Shown: piece after piece, positions 1 to 5,004 of the stretch
Numbering within the stretch: the stretch's first letter is position 1
Layout of the letters: each line of letters starts with the position of its first letter
Source of the DNA: Thermoplasmatales archaeon
Lineage (GTDB): Archaea > Thermoplasmatota > JASEFT01 > JAUWIS01
Assembly (NCBI GenBank): GCA_030019485.1
Contig: JASEEW010000050.1
Span: 1-11,105 of the forward strand
Direction of reading: 5' to 3'
Length of the DNA stretch: 11,105 nt
The notes under the pieces: model-generated
The model's input: the letters and a program-made list of their open reading frames with translations, nothing else
What the model was told of the DNA's origin: nothing
Database searches by the model: none
Translations under genes and position numbers: made by a program

Positions 1-44
1 ATCAAGCAGTTGCACAAGCATCTTTAGATAAGTTCGTATCAACA

Positions 45-81
45 TAAGAAGCCCAGCCATTTATGGCTGGGAGTACATCAC
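45..81 (+). mobile_element. Probable right end of an IS200/IS605-type element (hairpin)
   Basis: CCCAGCCAT (52-60), two T, then ATGGCTGGG (63-71) form a perfect 9-bp stem, followed by AGTACATCAC. An AAGCCC-type stem with a T-rich loop and a trailing AG...TCAC is the usual look of the right end of archaeal IS200/IS605 elements, where it also forms the 3' part of the TnpB guide RNA. A reading frame entering from the left edge stops at 45-47, just before the hairpin, with last residues QAVAQASLDKFVST. This could be the tail of a TnpB-like protein, but 14 residues are too few to identify it. An ordinary hairpin terminator is the alternative, although the downstream bases are not a clean T run. 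Confidence 0.45.
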
Positions 82-195
82 TTTCTTTGAAAAAGTTTTC
101 TCGTGTACCTGCATTATGGTTTTCATAATCTCACATATATTTGTAGATGTCTGATAATATTTATAGACATCGCCTGCTTTAAAAATGCTTTTTGC
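82..195. other. Gene-free stretch with two small dyads
   Basis: No convincing coding region is visible here. Two inverted repeats stand out: ATTATG-N5-CATAAT (113-129), and GATGTCT-N12-AGACATC (146-152 with 165-171), the latter enclosing an AT-rich stretch that could act as a TATA element. Short dyads arise by chance in AT-rich DNA, so a role as operators is only a possibility. The last bases (TTTTTGCC, 189-196) also occur before the intact dehydratase promoter, at 855-862. Confidence 0.3.
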
Positions 196-221
196 CCGTT
201 AAATATTTACCCGTTTAGAAC
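196..221 (+). promoter_or_regulatory. Duplicate of the dehydratase promoter (TATA box)
   Basis: CCGTTAAATATTTACCC (196-212) is identical over 17 bases to 870-886, before the intact dehydratase gene. In both copies four unlike bases follow, then AGAAC. The TATA-like TTAAATATTT starts 35 bases before the ATG at 234, almost the same spacing as in the intact copy (34). This is a duplicated archaeal promoter. Whether it is still active, and so transcribes into the toxin-antitoxin pair, cannot be told from sequence. Confidence 0.65.
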
Positions 222-233
222 AATGGAGGATTT

Positions 234-290
234 ATGTTTTTGACAAAAGAACAGGAGAGAATGCTTTCTGGAGAAAAAGGGTAGGTCCTT
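234..290 (+). pseudogene. 5' fragment of a phosphomevalonate dehydratase large subunit gene
   Basis: The ATG at 234 opens a 16-codon frame, MFLTKEQERMLSGEKG, ending in TAG at 282-284. It aligns without gaps to the start of the intact protein, MHLTKEEEKIFNGEKG, with 10 of 16 residues identical. The stop falls where the intact gene has GAG (Glu17), and the next two codons (Val, Leu) still match before similarity fades near 290. A Shine-Dalgarno-like GGAGG lies at 225-229. Matching residues are often written with different third bases (Leu, Lys, Glu, Gly, Gly, Val), so the copy diverged under protein-level selection before it broke. It is either a relic of a paralogue or a stretch brought in from a relative. 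A translated 16-residue leader peptide is a less likely alternative. Confidence 0.7.
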
Positions 291-310
291 CACTAAATCC
301 AGACTACAAA

Positions 311-345
311 GTTATAAATACTATAACGCCTATATCTATTATAGG
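311..345 (+). promoter_or_regulatory. Toxin-antitoxin promoter with two tandem dyads (candidate operator)
   Basis: Two perfect inverted repeats of the same design stand side by side: GTTATA-AATAC-TATAAC (311-327) and CCTATA-TCTAT-TATAGG (329-345). Their centres are 18 bases apart. The first overlaps the TATA box (TTATAAAT, 312-319) and the second ends at the first base of the antitoxin GTG start. Ribbon-helix-helix antitoxins commonly repress their own operons by binding paired dyads over the promoter, so these are the natural operator candidates. The TATA-to-start distance (33 bases) predicts an mRNA beginning at or next to the start codon. Confidence 0.55.
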
Positions 346-539
346 TGATATATGTGGCTACCACCACCATTGCTGTATCCTATGAAACAAAAGAGATTCT
401 GCGCCGGTTGTGTGAGAAAGACGAAAGTTATGAAAATATAATTCAAAAGCTGATAAGAGAGGCAGGTTTGAAGAGATTGGATAGACGATGGAATAAGATA
501 CTCAAGGAAGACAGGTTTATACTGCTGGATGAGTTATAA
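345..539 (+). CDS. RelB/VapB-like ribbon-helix-helix antitoxin
   Basis: A 64-residue acidic/basic protein that most likely neutralises the toxin encoded directly downstream and represses the shared promoter. Residues 7-38 (TTIAVSYETKEILRRL..., then a hydrophobic IIQKLI helix) fit the strand-helix-helix DNA-binding fold of archaeal VapB/RelB-like antitoxins. The C-terminal part, with a WNKIL segment and ending FILLDEL, resembles the toxin-wrapping tail of this group. The start is GTG at 345; a second in-frame GTG at 354 would shorten the protein by three residues, and both are near the predicted transcription start. The stop TAA shares one base with the toxin ATG, so the two genes are translationally coupled. 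The family assignment rests on pattern and gene pairing rather than a database match. Confidence 0.75.
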   Translation: MIYVATTTIAVSYETKEILRRLCEKDESYENIIQKLIREAGLKRLDRRWNKILKEDRFILLDEL

Positions 540-805
540 TGTATACTGTTCTTGTCTCTGCTACCTTTCAGAAACAATTTAAAACCCTTCAAAAAGATTT
601 GCAGAAACGAATTAAGTCAGCGTTAAAAAAATTAGAAGAAAACCCGTTTCAACCCCGTTCTGGTGTGAACATAAAAGCGCTTGAGGGCACTACTCCACAA
701 AAACATAGACTCAGAATTGGTGATTATAGAATCATTTATCTAATTGAGGATAAAAATGTGAAAGTAATCGAAGTGTTTAAACGAAGCAGAGGATACAGGA
801 GATAA
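539..805 (+). CDS. RelE/ParE-family toxin
   Basis: An 88-residue basic protein of the RelE/ParE fold. RelE members cut mRNA on the ribosome and ParE members poison gyrase; sequence alone does not decide which applies, though an archaeal RelE-type ribonuclease is more likely. An N-terminal YTVLVSATFQKQFK strand-helix leads into helices with LKKLEENPF (31-37). The core strands carry HRLRIGDYRIIY (56-67), with the R57/R59/R64 and Y67 pattern typical of the family. The end is VIEVFKRSRGYRR, rich in the basic and aromatic residues that form the RelE active site. Length and the upstream antitoxin partner are standard. The pair lies between a broken and an intact copy of the dehydratase 5' end, pointing to arrival by insertion or recombination. 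Confidence 0.85.
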   Translation: MYTVLVSATFQKQFKTLQKDLQKRIKSALKKLEENPFQPRSGVNIKALEGTTPQKHRLRIGDYRIIYLIEDKNVKVIEVFKRSRGYRR

Positions 806-869
806 AAAAGTGAGGGGGTAACAGGAGCATCTTGAAGCCCTGTCGTTTACGGCATTTTTGCCACTTTCT

Positions 870-895
870 CCGTTAAATATTTACCCATCCAGAAC
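870..895 (+). promoter_or_regulatory. Dehydratase operon promoter (TATA box)
   Basis: TTAAATATTT (873-882) lies 34 bases before the ATG at 907, so transcription should begin within a few bases of the start codon. No Shine-Dalgarno site is seen before the ATG, which fits a leaderless message. The 17-base core (870-886) and the AGAAC at 891-895 are repeated at 196-221. Between the toxin stop and this box (806-869) I see no gene, only a short GGCA-T5-TGCC dyad at 851-862. Confidence 0.6.
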
Positions 896-906
896 GATAC
901 AGCATT

Positions 907-2091
907 ATGCATTTAACAAAGGAAGAAGAAAAAATATTTAATGGTGAAAAAGGTGAGGTTCTTGAAAGGATGTTCAGGCTTCTTGTCAGGCTTGGCGACA
1001 TCTATGGCGCGGATAAAATGCTCCCTGTTGGCTCAGTCCAGGTCGCGGGTGTTTCGTTTAAATCAATTGGGATGCCAGGGCTGGAGTTTCTTGAGGACTA
1101 TGCAAAAAAGGGCGCGAAGGTAAAGGTTTTAACATTTCTGAACCCTGCCGGGATGGACCTTGAATCATGGAAGGAAATTGGTTTCCCATCAGATTTTGCT
1201 GAAAAACAGATAAGGGTTATGGATGCGTTCAGAGAAATGGGCATTGTTGTAACATCCACATGCACACCCTATCTTGCAGGAAACCTTCCGCGATTTGGTG
1301 AGCATATAGCATGGAGTGAGAGCTCTGCTGTTTCATTCTCAAACTCGGTTATTGGGGCAAGAACAAACAGGGAAGGGGGGCCGTCTGCGCTTGCTGCAGC
1401 GTTATGCGGTTTAACACCAAACCATGGTTTGCATATTGATGAAAACAGGAAACCAAACATTGTTGTGAACGTTGATGTAGAGTTACAGCATAATGCTGAT
1501 TTTGGCGCCCTTGGTTCTTTTGTTGGAAAAATTGTTAAAGACAAAATACCCTATTTCACAGGGATAAAAAATGCAAACACAGACCAGTTGAAATCGCTTG
1601 GTGCTGCCATGGCTGCATCAGGTGCAGTGGCACTTTACCATGTTGAGAATCTTACGCCTGAAGCACGTTTTATGGATATAAAAGGGCTTGAAAAAATTAA
1701 GGTTTGTGAAAAAGAATTAAAGGAAACTTATGCTCAACTGAACACAGGAGAGAATCCTGATATTGTGATTCTTGGCTGCCCACATGCATCCCTGAGGGAA
1801 ATATCAGAACTTGCAGAGAAGATAAAAGGAAAAAAACTGAAAAAACCATTATGGATATGCACATCAAGGATTATGAAGGAATGCGCGAACAGAATGGGTT
1901 ACACAGAAATTATTGAAAATGCTGGTGGTAAAATTGTTGCTGACACGTGCATGGTTGTTGCGCCAATAGAGTCAATGGGTTACAAGACAACAGGGGTTAA
2001 TTCTGGCAAGGCTGCAAACTACCTGCCAGGATTCTGCAAGCAGAATGTTGTTTTCAATAACATTGATGAGCTGATAAAGGTGATAAAATGA
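907..2091 (+). CDS. acnX: Phosphomevalonate dehydratase large subunit (aconitase X type)
   Basis: The catalytic large subunit of the archaeal enzyme that removes water from (R)-mevalonate 5-phosphate to give trans-anhydromevalonate 5-phosphate, in the cytoplasm, as part of the modified mevalonate pathway. The 394-residue length is normal for AcnX. Visible family blocks are PVGSVQVAGVSFKSIG (40-55), the TSTCTPYL region (C119), SFSNSVIGARTNREGGPSAL (143-162), GLHID (174-178), LGCPHASL (C291) and ADTCMVV (C348). C119, C291 and C348 are the expected three ligands of the 4Fe-4S cluster; the fourth iron is left for substrate. The ATG at 907 fits the TATA spacing, and the stop overlaps the small-subunit start (ATGA). 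A diverged 5' fragment of the same gene lies at 234-290. Function is inferred from homology to the characterised Aeropyrum pernix enzyme. A proline-type AcnX (hydroxyproline metabolism) is unlikely given the neighbouring kinase and isomerase genes. Confidence 0.9.
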   Translation: MHLTKEEEKIFNGEKGEVLERMFRLLVRLGDIYGADKMLPVGSVQVAGVSFKSIGMPGLEFLEDYAKKGAKVKVLTFLNPAGMDLESWKEIGFPSDFAEKQIRVMDAFREMGIVVTSTCTPYLAGNLPRFGEHIAWSESSAVSFSNSVIGARTNREGGPSALAAALCGLTPNHGLHIDENRKPNIVVNVDVELQHNADFGALGSFVGKIVKDKIPYFTGIKNANTDQLKSLGAAMAASGAVALYHVENLTPEARFMDIKGLEKIKVCEKELKETYAQLNTGENPDIVILGCPHASLREISELAEKIKGKKLKKPLWICTSRIMKECANRMGYTEIIENAGGKIVADTCMVVAPIESMGYKTTGVNSGKAANYLPGFCKQNVVFNNIDELIKVIK

Positions 2092-2474
2092 AAGGTAGAA
2101 CAATTTACCCTGGAAAGACAGAGGGTGAGGCAATTGTTTCAAAAACACCTATAGGATTCTATGGCGGAATAGATGCATCAACAGGCATTGTCATAGAAAA
2201 AGGACATGAGCTTGAAGGCAAATGTATCAAGGACAAAATCCTTGTTTTCCCGAACGGCAAAGGCTCAACAGTTGGCTCATACGTGATTTATGGTCTTAAA
2301 AAGAATGGGGTGGCGCCAAAAGCAATAATCAACAGGGAAACAGAAACAATTGTTGCAACAGGTGTTATACTGGCAGGAATCCCATGTGTTGATAAAATAA
2401 ATATTGATGAGATAAAAAATGGTGATAAAGTGTTTGTTGATGCGGGGAAAGGGGTTGTTGAGGTGAAGGAATGA
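2088..2474 (+). CDS. Phosphomevalonate dehydratase small subunit
   Basis: A 128-residue partner of the large subunit, corresponding to the swivelling domain of aconitases. Diagnostic blocks are GGIDASTG (26-33), HELEGKCIKDKILVFPNGKG (40-59) followed by STVGSYVIYGL (60-70), then APKAII and ILAGIPCVD. The GKGSTVGS loop carries Ser60, the expected active-site serine of the family. The ATG overlaps the large-subunit stop by four bases, the usual sign of coupled translation of a heterodimer. Archaea keep the subunits separate whereas many bacterial AcnX proteins are fused, so this arrangement is the archaeal one. Confidence 0.9.
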   Translation: MKGRTIYPGKTEGEAIVSKTPIGFYGGIDASTGIVIEKGHELEGKCIKDKILVFPNGKGSTVGSYVIYGLKKNGVAPKAIINRETETIVATGVILAGIPCVDKINIDEIKNGDKVFVDAGKGVVEVKE

Positions 2475-2483
2475 GGTGGTCCA

Positions 2484-2681
2484 ATGGATGTATGCCCAAA
2501 ATGTGATGGTAAAAACATCGAGAAAGGAATAATCAGAGGTCAGAAGAATGTGGGGTTTGCAGGCGAGCATAAAAAGGTTCTTGCAGGCGATTCAAAGATA
2601 GAGGCGTTTGTCTGCCTGGACTGCGGGCACCTTGAATTATCTGTTGATGCAAAGGATGTTAAGAAAAAAATGAAAAACTGA
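2484..2681 (+). CDS. Small zinc-ribbon protein
   Basis: A 65-residue protein with two metal-binding pairs, CPKC (C4, C7) and CLDCG (C44, C47), forming one zinc ribbon. Between them is a basic, glycine-containing stretch (GQKNVGFAGEHKKVLAG), and the tail is very lysine-rich. It starts nine bases after the dehydratase small subunit, with GGTGG (2475-2479) as ribosome-binding site, so it should be co-transcribed. Zinc ribbons of this size bind nucleic acid or protein partners; nothing in the sequence gives a specific role. Its place in the operon may reflect a link with the Fe-S dehydratase, but could also be chance. It is a real gene judging by the cysteine pattern and spacing. Confidence 0.75.
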   Translation: MDVCPKCDGKNIEKGIIRGQKNVGFAGEHKKVLAGDSKIEAFVCLDCGHLELSVDAKDVKKKMKN

Positions 2682-2688
2682 ATTTTTT
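2662..2688. terminator. T-rich stretches between convergent genes
   Basis: On the plus strand, TTTTTT (2683-2688) follows the zinc-ribbon stop. On the minus strand, the A-rich end of the zinc-ribbon gene (2662-2677) reads as two T runs just after the opposing gene. Archaeal transcription often ends at such T tracts without a hairpin. The two stop codons are only five bases apart, so terminator and coding sequence would overlap. Confidence 0.3.
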
Positions 2689-3076
2689 ACATTGGAAGAC
2701 TTTCTCTTCCTACTCCCATACTCCTGTTCATCCTTCGCCATTCTGGATTATTTTTAAAATATTTTACTTCCTTTTCTACCGCCATTTCATGTGCTTTTTT
2801 CCAGTCATATCCAATGAAACGGTAGTAGATTTCAACAAGCTCATGAAACAAAATATATTTTTCAAAATCTTTAAATTTCTCAGATATCCATATCTCATTC
2901 TCAGGAATGCCAAGTTTTTTCCCTGCATTTGTATCAATTTTTCTTCCAAGAATATTTACCATATAGCAGGCATTGTATTCCTTTAACAGGGAATGTGGCT
3001 TATACCTAATTTTTAATCCAAATTTTGTTAGATATTCATGGATATCTTCAGGTTTTGGTTCTTCAAATTCTTCCAT
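2687..3076 (-). CDS. Small protein with HExxE motif, putative zincin-like fold
   Basis: Not a family I can name. As read from the ATG at 3076 it has 129 residues. The core is ILFHELVEIYYRFIGYDWKK followed by AHEMAVEKEVKYF: H78-E79-x-x-E82, then H96 fourteen residues later and further glutamates (E101, E103) on the next helix. Two helices with HExxE and AHxxAxxxE recall zincin-like metal sites seen in small archaeal and phage-associated proteins, but protease activity is unproven. An upstream TTG at 3142 would add 22 residues, but a good TATA box lies inside that stretch, so the ATG is preferred; AGGA at 3090-3087 lies ten bases before it. The gene follows the DUF362 gene on the same strand but seems to have its own promoter. 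Confidence 0.6.
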   Translation of the reverse strand: MEEFEEPKPEDIHEYLTKFGLKIRYKPHSLLKEYNACYMVNILGRKIDTNAGKKLGIPENEIWISEKFKDFEKYILFHELVEIYYRFIGYDWKKAHEMAVEKEVKYFKNNPEWRRMNRSMGVGRESLPM

Positions 3077-3120
3077 ATTCAAGGAATCCTTTTCTTGACT
3101 AATATATGTTTTCTCTGCCC

Positions 3121-3132
3121 ATATTTTTATAA
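3121..3132 (-). promoter_or_regulatory. TATA box for the HExxE protein gene
   Basis: Read on the minus strand this is TTATAAAAATAT, one of the better TATA boxes in the window. It predicts a transcription start near 3100, about 24 bases before the ATG at 3076. It lies downstream of the alternative TTG start at 3142, which argues against that start. Confidence 0.5.
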
Positions 3133-3156
3133 GGAAAGGCAAGCCATATCATGTAT

Positions 3157-4158
3157 TCATCCAACCCTGAGTTTGTAATCCATTTTACCCATGCCGAGTT
3201 TGGCGCCAGCATTTATATGCATTAAACCGGATTTAGAATGAACCTTTTCAAAAATATCATAGCCTGCTTTTTCAGTAATCAAATCATTTGATGCTTTATC
3301 AATGGATACAATGTCATCACCTAAAAGAATGCCTATATCCTCCACTAAAATTTTTCCAGGGTCGGACAGACAGTCACATAACTCTGATATGTTTATTAAA
3401 TAGTTAACAAAAAACTTTTTCTTTACCCGGGATAGAACAGCATAAGCTGATTCTGAAAGTAGCTCATCAAACAAAACATGCCTTGGTGTGAGAGCCTGTG
3501 ATTCACATTTTACAATACACTGGTCGCAGCCCCAGCATTTTGAATAATCAAAAACCGGCAGCCCATTTTCCAGTTTAACTGCACCATCTGGGCAGACCTG
3601 TTTGCATTGACCGCAGCCTACACATCTTTCAGGGTTGAGTTTGGGTCTGCTGTACGTATGTATTTTTTCTTTTGTTTTTTTATCAACCCCGCCCATACCA
3701 AGATTTTTTATTGCACCACCAAAACCGCAGCATGCATGACCTTTCACATGGCTTGCTGCAACCAAACCATCGCATTCAGCTATAACCTTGCTTACACCAA
3801 CATCTAAATGTTTTGTTTTCACATTTATGGAATCGTCACTTATGACAACAGGGCAGCTAATTATAGTTTCTTCATATCCATGTTCAGCAGCTGTTCGTAA
3901 ATATTTTTCAGGCGTCGCTCTTTCACCATGATACAAAGTAGGTGTGTCAAATAAAACTGGTTCAGCACCTATTAACTTTAGAGTGGCAATTATTGGCTGA
4001 ATCAGCTCAGGTTTGAGATAATAAGGATTACCTTTTTCTCCCATATGCAGTTTGACAACAACTCTATCATTAGAGGAAAATATTTTTCTTAGCCCTGCAT
4101 CAAGATATTTGCTTAATTTCGGCTTAAATTTTTCTTTTAGTAAAGTCACAGTTGGCAT
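3157..4158 (-). CDS. DUF362 protein with two 4Fe-4S ferredoxin motifs
   Basis: A 333-residue iron-sulfur protein of the DUF362 family, whose biochemical role is not established. The N-terminal two thirds carry the DUF362 core, including VVVKLHMGEKGNPYYLKP and the ASHVKGHACCGFGGAIKNLG block. A ferredoxin segment follows: CVGCGQCKQVC (C179, C182, C185, C189) and CWGCDQCIVKC (C208, C211, C214, C218), enough for two 4Fe-4S clusters. A further 100 residues include VEDIGILLG and end in LRVG. There is no signal peptide or membrane segment, so it is probably cytoplasmic. An earlier ATG at 4227 would add 23 residues, but a TATA box and a GGTGAG ribosome site lie within that extension, so the ATG at 4158 is chosen. 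It is divergent from the isopentenyl phosphate kinase gene, with about 100 bases between. Confidence 0.85.
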   Translation of the reverse strand: MPTVTLLKEKFKPKLSKYLDAGLRKIFSSNDRVVVKLHMGEKGNPYYLKPELIQPIIATLKLIGAEPVLFDTPTLYHGERATPEKYLRTAAEHGYEETIISCPVVISDDSINVKTKHLDVGVSKVIAECDGLVAASHVKGHACCGFGGAIKNLGMGGVDKKTKEKIHTYSRPKLNPERCVGCGQCKQVCPDGAVKLENGLPVFDYSKCWGCDQCIVKCESQALTPRHVLFDELLSESAYAVLSRVKKKFFVNYLINISELCDCLSDPGKILVEDIGILLGDDIVSIDKASNDLITEKAGYDIFEKVHSKSGLMHINAGAKLGMGKMDYKLRVG

Positions 4159-4161
4159 TAT

Positions 4162-4192
4162 CTCACCAATATAAAATACTTGACTATTTATA
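4162..4192 (-). promoter_or_regulatory. TATA box and ribosome site fixing the DUF362 start
   Basis: On the minus strand TATAAATA (4192-4185) lies 34 bases before the ATG at 4158, and GGTGAG (4167-4162) lies three bases before it. Both fall inside the longer frame that begins at 4227, so the shorter start is favoured. The predicted transcription start falls close to the ATG, so either the message is leaderless or the ribosome site is used from another start point. Confidence 0.55.
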
Positions 4193-4257
4193 TGTTTTTC
4201 TGGTCTGAGAGGATTTAAAGTAAACATTTTTATCCCTTAAACCCTTTCTTATTATTG

Positions 4258-5004
4258 ATGATGCTTGTTAAACTCGGCGGTTCTGTTATAACAGACAAAA
4301 CAAAAAAATATATTTTCAGAGAAAAAACTATGAGAAGACTGGCAGAGGAGATAAGAAAGTCTGGGGAAAAGGTTGTTGTTGTTCACGGTGCTGGCTCTTT
4401 TGGGCATATACTCGCAAAAAAATACAGGCTGGATAAAGGTTTCATTCATGAAAGGCAGGTTAAGGGTGTTGCTGTTGTTCAGAGAGATGTAAAGAATTTG
4501 AATCTAAAGGTTGTTAATTGCCTGATAGATGCAGGTATGAATCCTGTTTCTATCCCCCCATCATCTGTTGTTGAATGCAGAAATAAAAAGATTGAGAAAA
4601 TAAATCTTGATGTTTTCAAAAAATATTTTAATCTTGGTTTGACACCTGTGACGTTTGGTGATGTTGCGCTTGACAGGAAACTTGGTTTCTGCATAGTCTC
4701 AGGGGATTTGCTCATGCTTGAACTTGCCAGAGTATTTAAACCAGAAAAAGCAGTTTTTGTTGTTGATGTTGACAGTGTTTACATAAATGGGAAAATGGTG
4801 GAAAAAGTTGACAGAAAAATTATTCAGAATCTGGAAAGAAAAAAAACAAAAATCCCTGATGTTACAGGTTCAATGCATGAAAAGGTAAAGATTGGATTAG
4901 AGATGTCAAAATTTACAAAAATAATGATAATAAACGGGAATGTTAAAGGTAGATTAGGTGATGCGTTAAAAGGTAGAAAGGTTGTTGGGACGGTGGTAGG
5001 ATGA
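4258..5004 (+). CDS. ipk: Isopentenyl phosphate kinase
   Basis: An amino-acid-kinase-fold enzyme that phosphorylates isopentenyl phosphate with ATP to give isopentenyl diphosphate (IPP), in the cytoplasm; it is the step after anhydromevalonate-phosphate decarboxylation. As read, 248 residues, normal for the family. The N-terminal LVKLGGSVITDK places Lys5 and GGS (7-9) at the nucleotide site. VVVHGAGSFGH (40-50) holds His50, which lines up with the histidine that contacts the substrate phosphate in characterised archaeal enzymes. VSGDLLMLELA and VFVVDVDSVY are further kinase blocks, and DVTGSMHEKV binds nucleotide. TTG (4255), ATG (4258) and ATG (4261) are adjacent possible starts, none with a clear ribosome site. 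TTTAAAGTAA at 4214-4223 is a weak TATA candidate. The stop overlaps the isomerase start (ATGA). Confidence 0.93.
   Translation: MMLVKLGGSVITDKTKKYIFREKTMRRLAEEIRKSGEKVVVVHGAGSFGHILAKKYRLDKGFIHERQVKGVAVVQRDVKNLNLKVVNCLIDAGMNPVSIPPSSVVECRNKKIEKINLDVFKKYFNLGLTPVTFGDVALDRKLGFCIVSGDLLMLELARVFKPEKAVFVVDVDSVYINGKMVEKVDRKIIQNLERKKTKIPDVTGSMHEKVKIGLEMSKFTKIMIINGNVKGRLGDALKGRKVVGTVVG

Noticed and set aside
113..345. The series of 6-5-6 dyads as a CRISPR-like or iteron array
   Set aside because: The repeats differ in sequence and are not evenly spaced; only the two at 311-345 form a pair.
196..886. The two 17-base promoter copies as a transposon target-site duplication
   Set aside because: The similarity continues into coding sequence with protein-level, not nucleotide-level, conservation, so it is a diverged homologous stretch and not a short fresh duplication.
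1269..1544. Minus-strand frame of 91 codons inside the dehydratase large subunit
   Set aside because: It lies wholly antisense to conserved aconitase X blocks and has no promoter or ribosome site.
2277..2570. Two open minus-strand frames over the dehydratase small subunit and zinc-ribbon genes
   Set aside because: They are antisense to well-supported genes, have unlikely amino acid composition, and show no family motif.
3077..3142. N-terminal extension of the HExxE protein from a TTG start
   Set aside because: It contains a strong minus-strand TATA box and no ribosome site at the TTG; the ATG at 3076 is preferred.
4159..4227. N-terminal extension of the DUF362 protein from an earlier ATG
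   Set aside because: The extension contains the TATA box and GGTGAG site serving the ATG at 4158, and its residues do not resemble the family.
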